A stretch of 64,000 nt of DNA, from NCBI GenBank assembly GCA_020848905.1, contig JADLHG010000016.1:62001-126000 (forward strand), read 5' to 3'. Of this stretch, positions 25,701-33,113 are shown in pieces (within the stretch, counting starts at the first letter, position 1; each line of letters opens with the position of its first letter). Origin of the DNA: Deltaproteobacteria bacterium. GTDB taxonomy: Bacteria > Myxococcota_A > Polyangia > GCA-2747355 > JADLHG01. Both the position numbers and the translations under genes were made by a program. A model generated the notes under the pieces. The model made no database searches. It saw nothing but the letters and a program-made list of their open reading frames with translations, and was not told the DNA's origin.

Positions 25701-26061
25701 CGGCCATCAGGTCTCGGATGTGCCCCGTCAGCTTCCGTGTCGCCAAGACCCATGGAGACTCGGTCGGCTGCGAGGATGCACCCGCGGAGGCCTCGCCCGA
25801 GGTGCCGCCCCCGTCGCGTGGGCCCGCATCGCGTGCGCCTGCGTCGGGAGTGGGCACGGCTGGCCTGGGTTTGCCCGCTTCGGCCCGGGGACCCGGCTCT
25901 GGCCCCCCGTCCTCCGGCCGCTCGGCTCTCGCCGTGGCGGGCTCTCCCGAAGCTCCGAGGACGAGCACGACAGCGAAAAGGCGCGAGAGGCGGATGCTCG
26001 GGCGGGCGCGAGCGGCTCGAGCCTGGCCCGACTTCCCTCCGTCGCCGCCTCTGACCCGCAT
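22723..26061 (-). CDS. large membrane protein with periplasmic coiled coil and C-terminal P-loop ATPase
   Basis: 1112 residues, family not recognised. Order: hydrophobic N-terminus (RLFAVVLVLGASGEPA); a Pro/Gly/Asp-rich linker; a long charged coiled coil (about 200-480); membrane helices at about 495-515, 554-605 and 627-676, possibly one more near 705-720; then a cytoplasmic domain with Walker A GERGSGKST (805-813), Walker B ALVIDNAHRL (Asp 876), LALDATIWRFF as a sensor-like segment, and a winged-helix-like C-terminus. The first two-thirds recall the coiled-coil and extra helices of large MscS proteins (MscK/MscM), but the MscS pore domain is absent and an AAA/STAND-type ATPase takes its place. 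It is flanked by two MscS genes on the same strand. ATG 26061 follows GAGGGGG; a GTG at 26133 is an alternative. Confidence 0.75.
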   Translation of the reverse strand: MRVRGGDGGKSGQARAARARPSIRLSRLFAVVLVLGASGEPATARAERPEDGGPEPGPRAEAGKPRPAVPTPDAGARDAGPRDGGGTSGEASAGASSQPTESPWVLATRKLTGHIRDLMAERLDLTVDPSSLFEVALGDEAAIRVEAERLRTILAHAARIPADAGISDATVAGPSRRARPRRGHDRRRDAGAPPDATPHELPRDLPASLWAARVELDRARLDFLVLPRARREELLGRHAARQRGAGANKEAAEISAANRRALAATEERQLALSMARRARSEAERLVAEERARLLDVAREQAELEGRIARESQALKERADKTLLLLREVRELEQTRKNGAGADALYANLRAWVRATREEVAAALAAPRREVPGASDDRLAGLAVDVDRQSVGQTRATLEKAARRLRVLAERARWARVHGLHAEMLALNDARLRLLPQLSASKRSAITGFSEVGREQAGAELRQVTLVLRYHLQATLRWLAAIRGGQGSERSKSLVTVSLIAVKWLFCFIALFWWRRRAEAVLEGARERLHERDRHARRAGESWRTRGIRYLLHVRRPLEWLLLGLTLLWFLPPEAKDLFEVEILFVVVGWILGGSLAVLSIDALAGQVEARGAPRSATSALRLRSLRLTGRTVVVVGLILAISQRIVGKGTIYSWVFSTCWFAVLPVFLVIIRWWRQVIFQRMARFRTRRAFFRWVDAHQAGWSSLPAAAMGGAYLFVHGASRAARAWVGRFDATRRLLAYLFRRGLKKKAAEGALVSLKPLPEELFQKLSPEAPPRKILVDQDDSVEKVLRRIKADGGGVYVVIGERGSGKSTVLRRARDALTAVSLVDCPIAGLDALRAELARALRLEDGATLDEAGQVANRAGSTVADSALVIDNAHRLIHPQMGGLQAFDALLEVARRNSSSCAWVLALDATIWRFFLRARGERPTFDDVMTLPIWREPDVVALLQTRSREAGIEPRFDHLLEQLPGDADEIEREEALARTEASYYRMIWDYSAGNPGVALHMWRRSLGVDDEGTVFVKLFKAPDTVDLERLPDDVVFVLRSVLRLELALPADLVRATMLPDAQVASALRYGLARGYFEDLEGRYRVTWGWYRAVTRLLQRRHLLPASR

Positions 26062-26133
26062 CTCCGCAGCCCCCTCTGGCGGCCCTTGGAGGGCCACCGT
26101 CCCTGAGGTTACACGGTTCCCCCGCCGTGTCAC

Positions 26134-27003
26134 TCAGGTCGGCGGCGTCCCCGCCAGCAGCGTCTGCCTGAGCTCCACGGGCGCGAGCTGGAGGGTCTCC
26201 AGCGGCATCTCGACCCGCGCCGCCCGCAGCGCCTCAAGGAGTCGCTCACGCAGGGCGAAACGCTCCGCGATGTGCTGCTTCTCGTCGGCCAGCCAGACCC
26301 GAAACTGGAGTGCGAGGTTGTAGTCATTGACGGCGGTGACCACCATCTCCGCCGGAGGGGTGGTCAGGAACCGGGGGTCCGCGCCTACCAACTCCGAGAA
26401 GATCGCGCGTACCCGGCTCAGATCCTCTCTGGGACCGACCGTCATGTCGATGTCCAGTCTGAGACCGGGGAAGTTGGTGTAGGAGGCGACGGTGGTGTTC
26501 ACCATGGCGGTGTTCGGGATCGCGAGCATCTTCCCGTCGGGGGTCACCACGCGGGTCGAGCGCAGCGTGATGTCCGTTACCCGTCCGTACTTTCCGTCGA
26601 CCTCGATCAGATCCCCGACGACGAAGGGCCGGTCCCAGAAGATGAAGAGCCCGCTGATCACGTTCGACAGCGTGTCTCGCGCGGCGAAGCCGATGGTGAG
26701 GCCCACGATCCCGAGGCTCGCGACGAACGCGCCGGTGTTGATGCCCAGCTCGGACAGCGCCGTGACCAGGGCGAGGGTCATCATTCCCACGCGCGCGACG
26801 GTCCGGATGAAGGTCATCGCGGTGCGGTCCAGAGCCGCCTTGCGGGCGAGCAAGCGGCTCGCTCGGTCCACGAGCCGCCACAGGCCGTAGAAGACGGCCA
26901 GCACGATCGCCGCGATGATCATCTTGGGCAGGATCTTTGCAAGCCAGTCACCGACGGTGTCCGGGCCAAAACGGTCGACCAGTCGACTCAGGATCTGTCG
27001 CAT
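26134..27003 (-). CDS. MscS-family mechanosensitive channel (second of two)
   Basis: 289 residues with three helices (MIIAAIVLAVFYGLW; TVARVGMMTLALVTALSEL; TGAFVASLGIVGLTIG), pore helix GFAARDTLSNVISGLF, FWDRPFVVGDLIEVDGKYG and the MscS cage region. No signal peptide, unlike the other MscS protein here. AAGGAGGAGGAGCA directly before ATG 27003 decides the start. The start lies inside the 3' end of the antiporter gene (16-base overlap), so the two are coupled. The large ATPase gene follows 72 bases downstream. Confidence 0.92.
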   Translation of the reverse strand: MRQILSRLVDRFGPDTVGDWLAKILPKMIIAAIVLAVFYGLWRLVDRASRLLARKAALDRTAMTFIRTVARVGMMTLALVTALSELGINTGAFVASLGIVGLTIGFAARDTLSNVISGLFIFWDRPFVVGDLIEVDGKYGRVTDITLRSTRVVTPDGKMLAIPNTAMVNTTVASYTNFPGLRLDIDMTVGPREDLSRVRAIFSELVGADPRFLTTPPAEMVVTAVNDYNLALQFRVWLADEKQHIAERFALRERLLEALRAARVEMPLETLQLAPVELRQTLLAGTPPT

Positions 27004-28253
27004 TGCTCCTCCTCCTTCGCCCCGCGCGCTCGTCCAGCCGGCCCAGTGGCGGGGCCGTCCCGCAAGAGTCTCTCCTCCTCGTCCTCCGTGAGGAGCGGAG
27101 CCTCCGGAGTCTCGAACTCGGGCGTCTGGCTGCGGAAGAACAGCGAAGGGATCACGGTATTGACCAGCGCGTAGAGGATCAGGCCCGCGAAGACGTCCGA
27201 GGAGACCTCGAAACGATCGCGAAGCACCTGGGCAATCACCAGGGTGAAGACGAGGGTGGGAAGCATGGGAATGCCCACTCGAAGGCTCTCTCGCGCGCGC
27301 TCCCTGAAACGGATGCGGCGGTGCAGCGCGACGAGCGCGAGCCGCAAGGGGACCGCAGTGGCGAGGAAGCCTGCGCCGTAGAGGAGCGCCGTCCACGACA
27401 TGTCGCTGCGCTTCAGAAGGAGTCCGGCGCCGAAGAAGTAGAACGGGACGAAGATGGACGCAAAGGCCTCGACGGCGTGGAGCATCTTTTCCGACGCCAT
27501 GGCGGGCAGCTTCTCGCGGAAGCGCTGGGCCACGATCCCTACCACGAAGGCGCCGACGAGGTAGTAGACCCCGAGCTTTCGCGTGACGAGGGCGCAGACC
27601 ACCGCGACCATCAGGAGGAAGGCGAATTCCGTCTTCGGCGCGTGGGGAAGGACGAACCTCGCGAAGGCATGGAACAGCAGTGGCAGCAGCGCGATCATCG
27701 TGACCAGCACCGTCGCCGAGAGGGCGAATCCCATCGGAGTCGCGGACTGGAGCGTGACGAACATCGCGACCAGCGCCACGATCTCCGTGGCGATGGCCTT
27801 GGCGCGGATCCAGAAGACGGCGTCTTGAGCGAGCCCGAGTCCCGGCAACGAGTCCAGGATGAACCCCGTCGAGGGCGTGAGCAGGGCCAGCGCCACCAGG
27901 ACGGCGGGTCTCGTGCCCATGCCGAGGGCCGTGGCGGCAGCCGCGGCCACGGCGCCCAGCGCGAGGAGGCGCACCGCGAGGTGCTCGCCGAGGATACGGG
28001 TCTCCTTCCTCAGCGCGCGAAGGTCAACATCGAGGCCCGCGAACAGAAAGAGCGAGACGATGCCGAGCGTGGACAGCAGCTTGATCGTCGGGTCCTCCTG
28101 GAAGAGCCCGAGGCCCGGGCCCGCGAGAGCGCCCAGCGCGAGGCTCGTGATCGCCGCCGGGATGCGCAGCCGCTGCAGGACCCGAGGAACGACGAAGAGG
28201 CCGAAGAGCAGCAAGACGTACCCGGCCTCGGGCGAGAGCGCCACCGCCGACAT
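26988..28253 (-). CDS. CPA2-family cation/proton antiporter without RCK domain
   Basis: About 421 residues, nearly all membrane: 11-12 helices with VSLFLFAGLDVDLRAL, LALLTPSTGFILDSLPGL and YYLVGAFVVGIVAQRF. The C-terminus is a short acidic then basic tail without TrkA-N/C domains, so gating must differ from the Kef-type protein at 5862. It probably exchanges Na+ or K+ for H+. It begins the leftward cluster with MscS, ATPase and MscS. Start is ATG 28253 or GTG 28256 after GAGGTGG. The start overlaps the stop of a GH15-like relic frame (TGATG). Confidence 0.85.
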   Translation of the reverse strand: MSAVALSPEAGYVLLLFGLFVVPRVLQRLRIPAAITSLALGALAGPGLGLFQEDPTIKLLSTLGIVSLFLFAGLDVDLRALRKETRILGEHLAVRLLALGAVAAAAATALGMGTRPAVLVALALLTPSTGFILDSLPGLGLAQDAVFWIRAKAIATEIVALVAMFVTLQSATPMGFALSATVLVTMIALLPLLFHAFARFVLPHAPKTEFAFLLMVAVVCALVTRKLGVYYLVGAFVVGIVAQRFREKLPAMASEKMLHAVEAFASIFVPFYFFGAGLLLKRSDMSWTALLYGAGFLATAVPLRLALVALHRRIRFRERARESLRVGIPMLPTLVFTLVIAQVLRDRFEVSSDVFAGLILYALVNTVIPSLFFRSQTPEFETPEAPLLTEDEEERLLRDGPATGPAGRARGAKEEEQCDRS

Positions 28254-28546
28254 CACGCCACCTCGGAAGGGCGTGGAGGCAAGCCGGAGACGGAGACATG
28301 AAAGGAGCTCTGCTCTGACGTGCAGCGCGTCTCAGGCACGATGGGCCTTGCCGGGCAGGGCGGGTGTTCCGGAGCACGATCCACCGCGCAGCTCCCGAAC
28401 GCACCTCTGTCCCGCTCGTCGAGGAGAGCGGCACGCACGGGAGGCGAGTCGAGGCGCGGCATGCATGCCCAGGCGACCGGCTCCGAGCGGCTCACGGGGG
28501 TCCGGGTCCGATCATGGCCGATCGGGGGCAGGTCGCCGGGCGCCAT
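28253..28546 (-). pseudogene. relic of a GH15 glycoside hydrolase N-terminus
   Basis: A 97-residue minus-strand frame aligns in order with the N-terminus of the intact GH15 protein encoded at 9316-11085. WACMPRLDSPPVRAALLD matches WSCFPRFDSPPIFAALLD of the intact copy. Before it, IGH matches IGN, and after it RPIVPETR matches NTNILETK at the right spacing. The catalytic domain is missing and the intervening sequence has diverged, so this is a decayed fragment. Its stop (TGA) overlaps the ATG of the antiporter gene, and the antiporter ribosome site lies inside it. It may still serve as a leader frame. An in-frame start further upstream (28648) cannot be excluded. Confidence 0.6.
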
Positions 28547-28921
28547 GGTCAGGATCGCATAGCACGCGGTTCGTTGCTCTGGAAGCGTGACACCTCGGGC
28601 GCGTGGTAACGCGCCGCGAGCTTCGGTCCCCCACCTGTCCGGGGACACCGGCTCTGCTCGCGGTGGCCCTCTGGCGAGGCCTCACGTAGACACCGAGCGC
28701 CGGCGAGGTGCAGCGCGGAGGCCGCGCTCCCCGTGGCTGCCCGAGGGGGACAGGGGGCCGCATGGACGCGGCCGGGCGAGACCAGCAATGCTATCCTGCC
28801 GCGCCGGCGGCGTTCGTTTGACCGCCAGCTCTGTCCCGGCCTCGGTCCTGCAGGCGCATGGGTCAGTGCCCTCGGTGCGGCGGTTCCTGCACGGTGGTCT
28901 GGGCACGAAAGGAGCGAGACG
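28547..28921. other. intergenic stretch between divergent operons
   Basis: 375 bases between the GH15 relic and the CNNM gene. Promoters for both directions should lie here, but I find no convincing -35/-10 pair and no match to the GATATC-centred operators. Open frames on both strands are Arg/Pro-rich and not protein-like. Confidence 0.4.
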
Positions 28922-30412
28922 GTGCTGCTGCTGATTCTCGGGGGGGCGCTGGCGTTGCTGCTTTCGCTCAACGCCTTCTTCGTGGTGGCCGAGTTCGCGA
29001 TCGTCAGGGTTCGACCCTCGCGCATCACGCAACTCGGCACCGCCGGTGACCGACGAGCCCTGCTGGTCGGTGCCATTCAGGGTCATCTGGACGAGTACCT
29101 CAGCGTCTGCCGGGTGGGCATCACCCTCGCCAGCGTGGGGTTGGGCATGCTCGGCGAGAGGACCGCCTCGGCGATCATGGGCGGAGGGGGCGGGAGCACG
29201 GCGCGGCAGGTCCTCGCGATCGCGGTCTCCTACCTGTTGATCTCGGGATCGCACATCCTGCTCGGCGAGCTGGTGCCGAAGTCCATCGCCATTCGCTTCG
29301 CGGAGCGGGCCGCGCTCTGGAGTGCGGCGCCGCTCAGGGTCTTCCATCGTCTCTTCTTCCCCCTGCTGTGGCTGCTCACACGGCTCTCCAACGGCATCCT
29401 GCGCCTGCTGCGCCTTCACCGCCGGGCGGGGGGCGAGCACCACAGCGAGGGGGAGCTGAGGATCATCCTGGACCAGTCGCAGGAGCGCGGCCTGATGTCG
29501 TTCCGCCGTTTGCTCTTCGTGGAGAATGTGTTCGATCTGGGGGCTCTGACGGCCCGGGAGGCCATGACGGAACGGTCCAGCGTTCCCGTGCTGGACGCCA
29601 GGCTCCCCTGGCCGGAGAACCTCCGGGTCATCCGGGCCGCGCGATTCAGTCGCTATCCCCTGATCCTCTCCGACACCGAGCCTGCGGGCAGGTGCGTGCA
29701 CGTCAAGGACCTGATCCTCCGCGACGCGGGCGCGGCGCCCGACCTTGCGGCGCTCGCGCGCCCCGTGCTCAGCGTGGCGGAGACCACACCCCTCGAGGCA
29801 TTGCTCGCCGAGATGCAGCGTCGGCGCAGCCACATGGTCCTGGTGACCGGCAGCGAGGGGCAGTGGACGGGGATCGTGACCCTCGAAGACGTGATGGAGG
29901 AGCTCGTCGGCACCATCCGCGACGAGTTCGAGGACGAGGAGATCGTGCGCCTCGCCGACACGCTGAGCCGCGACAGCGTTCTCTTCGTTCGAGAGGCGGC
30001 CTCGAGGATCGCTGCCGTTCGCGAGGCGCTCTCTCGCATGGCCCCGGCCGCGCTTCCGCTGCCGGCCGGTCAGATCCTGAGAGCCCTCGACGCGCGCGAA
30101 CGGTTGCCCGGCAGCTATCTGGGGCAGGGAGTCGCCATGCTTCGGGCCCGCGTGAGCGGGCTGCCGAAGCCCTTCGTCATGATCCTGCTCTCGACAGACG
30201 GCATCGTTTGCGAGGGGACCACCGAGCCGGCCCACCTGCTCTTCGTGCTCCTCACTCCGGCGGGTCAGCCACGCGTTCACCAGCGGTTGCAGTCGATCAT
30301 CTCCGCGATGTTGAACGAGAGCGCGTACGTGAAGGAGCGCTTGATGTCTGCCTCGTCGGCCGAGGAGGTGCTCGAGGTGATCCGGACGGGAGAGCAGGCT
30401 GCGCTCGACTGA
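28922..30412 (+). CDS. CNNM/CBS (CorC, hemolysin-C family) protein with degenerate EIIA-like domain
   Basis: 496 residues. Residues 1-190 are the CNNM membrane domain (LNAFFVVAEFAIVRVRPSRI; GELVPKSIAIRFAERAALW). About 205-340 are two CBS motifs (LTAREAMTERSSVPVLDA; TGIVTLEDVMEELVGTI). About 370-490 resembles a type-2 PTS EIIA domain (LPLPAGQILRALDARERL; HQRLQSIISAML). In EIIA-2 the phosphoacceptor His sits in a PHAR-type motif; the matching site here reads VAMLRARV, so the His is lost. CNNM proteins are linked to Mg2+/Co2+ efflux. GTG 28922 follows AAGGAG by eight bases; the open frame extends upstream but is not protein-like. Confidence 0.82.
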   Translation: MLLLILGGALALLLSLNAFFVVAEFAIVRVRPSRITQLGTAGDRRALLVGAIQGHLDEYLSVCRVGITLASVGLGMLGERTASAIMGGGGGSTARQVLAIAVSYLLISGSHILLGELVPKSIAIRFAERAALWSAAPLRVFHRLFFPLLWLLTRLSNGILRLLRLHRRAGGEHHSEGELRIILDQSQERGLMSFRRLLFVENVFDLGALTAREAMTERSSVPVLDARLPWPENLRVIRAARFSRYPLILSDTEPAGRCVHVKDLILRDAGAAPDLAALARPVLSVAETTPLEALLAEMQRRRSHMVLVTGSEGQWTGIVTLEDVMEELVGTIRDEFEDEEIVRLADTLSRDSVLFVREAASRIAAVREALSRMAPAALPLPAGQILRALDARERLPGSYLGQGVAMLRARVSGLPKPFVMILLSTDGIVCEGTTEPAHLLFVLLTPAGQPRVHQRLQSIISAMLNESAYVKERLMSASSAEEVLEVIRTGEQAALD

Positions 30413-30448
30413 CCATGCTCGCGCTGTCTCCTTCGTCGGAGTCGGGCG

Positions 30449-31621
30449 TCAGTACCGGTAGATGGCGGCCACGCCGGTCCGGCTCGGCATCTGCTCGGCG
30501 GGAAGCGCTAGCACCTGCCCGCCCTTCCTTTCCACCAGCTGAGCCAGGTCGTCGAGCACATCGTTGACCTGCGGACCGCTCGAGTCGTCCACGTCGACCT
30601 GTCCTGTCGCCGTCTGGATCCGCCCCGCCACCTGGCGCTCGGCCTCGATCATCAGCGTGGCGACCTGCCCGGAGCTGGCGGCCCGAGCCACCTGGGCCAG
30701 GTCGTCGCTGCCCAGTCCCCTGGAGCGTGCCTGGACGAACGCCTCGGCCACGGCGGTCAGCCGCTCGCGACACCGAGGTTCGATGGCCTGCGAGGCCTGG
30801 ACGCGCAGCTCTTCGATCGAGATGGCGTCCGGGTTGAGCTGAATCCCCGTGGCGGTCAGGAGCGGATTCTGGCTGACCTCGTGGAAGAGGTGATGGTGCT
30901 CCGGCAACGCGGCCAGGATCAGCGGCAGGCCCGAGGGATGCGAGTGGTGTTCCATCACGGCCCGATCGACGGCGCGGAAGAATCGTCTGGCGTCGAGGTC
31001 TGCCTCGTCCTTGCGCCCCCCGTGACCATGGTGCATCGGCGTGCTCCCCTGGCCCACGCCCCCATAGGAGGCGACGGTCCGATGCGGCTCGGTCAGCACT
31101 GCGCCCAGCGCCTCCTCGATGGTCCGAGGCACACCCGGCGCAAGATCCACCTCGTCGAGCACATCTCGGTCGCCCTCGAACAGCCGGACCTTGTGCAGGC
31201 TCAGGCCGAGGACTTGATACCGGTCGACCGACTGAAGGTGACGGCGCAATGGCCTGGTGTAGAAGGTGTCGGCCACCGCCACGAGCTCGCTCACGGGGCG
31301 CGCGAGCCGCAGCGCCCGAAAGACGTCGGGCCCGCCCAGCACGGCCAGTCCCTCCAGGGTGTGGTTCCAGAAGTCGCGATCGTCCGCCAGGGCTTCGAAG
31401 GGCTCGAGCAGGCGGCGGACCTCGACGGCCGGGAATTTCGGGCGGAGCAGCGCCTCCAGCTCCTTCACGAGGTTGCGAAAGCGGACCGGATCCTGGGCGT
31501 TTTCCGGAGCTCGCCGATGGGTCGGCTGATACAGCGAGAGACACGGCGGACGGTGCGGCGACGACAGCTCGTCGAAGAGCTTGCCGGTCAGCGAGGTGCT
31601 CGGTCCTTGCGTGGTGGTCAT
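30449..31621 (-). CDS. baeRF-family (bacterial eRF1-like) protein
   Basis: 390 residues. The N-terminal LFDELSSPHRPPCLSLYQPT and HRRAPENAQDPVRFRNLVKE match the opening of baeRF-family proteins, bacterial relatives of the archaeal/eukaryotic release factor eRF1. PLILAALPEHHHLFHEVS and a C-terminal VLALPAEQMPSRTGVAAIYRY fit the same family. The middle holds a His-rich loop (MHHGHGGRKDE). Bacterial members are inferred to act on ribosomes or in stress and immunity contexts, but none is firmly characterised. ATG 31621 follows GGGGAGC. A DHH phosphoesterase gene lies upstream on the same strand, 280 bases away. Confidence 0.7.
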   Translation of the reverse strand: MTTTQGPSTSLTGKLFDELSSPHRPPCLSLYQPTHRRAPENAQDPVRFRNLVKELEALLRPKFPAVEVRRLLEPFEALADDRDFWNHTLEGLAVLGGPDVFRALRLARPVSELVAVADTFYTRPLRRHLQSVDRYQVLGLSLHKVRLFEGDRDVLDEVDLAPGVPRTIEEALGAVLTEPHRTVASYGGVGQGSTPMHHGHGGRKDEADLDARRFFRAVDRAVMEHHSHPSGLPLILAALPEHHHLFHEVSQNPLLTATGIQLNPDAISIEELRVQASQAIEPRCRERLTAVAEAFVQARSRGLGSDDLAQVARAASSGQVATLMIEAERQVAGRIQTATGQVDVDDSSGPQVNDVLDDLAQLVERKGGQVLALPAEQMPSRTGVAAIYRY

Positions 31622-31901
31622 GCTCCCCTTCCGTCCTCGGGCATTCGCGCGGCGAAGGTCGGTCGCGGTGCCGGTCGCTCGCTTCCTCCGCAGCGGGATC
31701 GTGAGCAGGAAAAGCAACAGTCGTGCCACACAGCGCGCGGCCGCGTTCCACCAGCACGTCGCCTGCTTGGAGCGGCCCTGGCGACCTGGCCTTAGGAGCC
31801 CAGCCCGTTCAACCGGCTGTGGCCGTGCGGATTGCAAGGGCGGTCGTGCAGATTGCCAGGGTAGCGCGCCGGCTCCTCTGGCCGGATTTGGCGAGCAAGG
31901 C

Positions 31902-32990
31902 TCAGGGCCCGTTGCTCTCGGTCGGCAGCGATCGTCGCAGCTCCGGCACCACGCGCTCCAGGCGGGCATGGACGGCCTGCCTCACCAGCTGCCACAGCAA
32001 TCCGTGGTCGGTGCCGTCGGCGAGCAGGCCGAGGGGAATCTGAAAGCCCCCCTTCTCCTCTCTGCCGCCGCCGTGGGGCTTGCCGTCGCGGTCCTTGCCG
32101 AATGCCGTGTGCAGGAACACCGCCGGGTCCACGCTCGGGTTGTTGGTGCGCAGGGAGCCATCGACGCGGTCGCCCACGATGCCGTAGACGATGATCGTGT
32201 CGATGTCCTCTCGCCGCAGAACGTAGTCTGCCGCGCTGGCGATGGCGTCCCGGTGTGCGACGGGCACGACGCCCACGCCGCTCAGGGCGAAGTTCCGCAC
32301 CACGACCAGGTTCTGGAGCGCGAGCGAGACGACGTTCATGGCGACGGCGCTCACCATCTGGCGACCCACCTGCTCGAGCACGGTGCGGTCGCAGTGGGGC
32401 CGCAGGTAGGCGGCCGCGCTGAAGTCTGCGGCCGTGGCGGTGGCGAAGTCGTCCGTGTCGGTCTGGATGCCGAAGAGCAACGCGGTCGCGACCTGCTTGT
32501 CCTCGGAGCGTCCTCCGGTCAGCGGCGCGAGCCCCTGCTGCATGTACTCGGCGTAGATCGTGCTCGACGTTCCATAACCGCGGCGAACGTCGCAGAATGC
32601 GGCCTCGACCTTCGTCTCACCATAGTGGTGGTCTACCACGGTCAGCAGCTTGAGGCCGGCTGGCAGGTCGAGCGATGGTTCCGGAAAGGACGAATCGACG
32701 AGCGACAGGTGCTTGAAGGCCTCGAGGTCCCGCCCGCTCGCGAGGTGTCTCATCTGGATGCCGAGCAGCTTGAGCAGCGCCCGGTTCTCGCGGTGTGACA
32801 CGGGGTGCACGTGGGCGATCGTGGCGGGCACCCCGAGCGCCGTGCAGATCCGCCAGTGGGCCAGCGCGCCGGCGATGGCATCCGGATCCGGATGTCCGGT
32901 GATCAGGATGACGAGGGGCTCGCCAGCGACGGCCCGGAGGACGCGCTCAAGCTCATCACGACGAGACCCCGCTGACGAATCCATGGTCAT
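31902..32990 (-). CDS. DHH-family phosphoesterase
   Basis: About 362 residues. Motif I is GHPDPDAIAGALA (metal-binding Asp), motif II SLVDSSFPEPS, and motif III VVDHHYGETKVEA with the DHH triad. QTDTDDFATATAADF is a typical later segment, and a DHHA1-like C-terminus (GRKD-like GKDRDGKPHGGGREE) follows. These enzymes hydrolyse short RNAs, pAp or cyclic dinucleotide products in a Mn2+-dependent way. A role in degrading pGpG is possible, given two GGDEF proteins in the window, but not shown. ATG 32990 lacks a strong ribosome site; ATG 32984 is the alternative. Confidence 0.82.
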   Translation of the reverse strand: MTMDSSAGSRRDELERVLRAVAGEPLVILITGHPDPDAIAGALAHWRICTALGVPATIAHVHPVSHRENRALLKLLGIQMRHLASGRDLEAFKHLSLVDSSFPEPSLDLPAGLKLLTVVDHHYGETKVEAAFCDVRRGYGTSSTIYAEYMQQGLAPLTGGRSEDKQVATALLFGIQTDTDDFATATAADFSAAAYLRPHCDRTVLEQVGRQMVSAVAMNVVSLALQNLVVVRNFALSGVGVVPVAHRDAIASAADYVLRREDIDTIIVYGIVGDRVDGSLRTNNPSVDPAVFLHTAFGKDRDGKPHGGGREEKGGFQIPLGLLADGTDHGLLWQLVRQAVHARLERVVPELRRSLPTESNGP

Positions 32991-33113
32991 GACCGCAATT
33001 ATCGCATGATCTCGAAGGGGGTCCCAGATCGCGGCCTCCGTCTCGGCGGTAACCAGCGCGCCGACCCGGTGAACCCTTGACCGCGCTGCGCGCGGCGGGT
33101 CAGAGTGCCGTCC

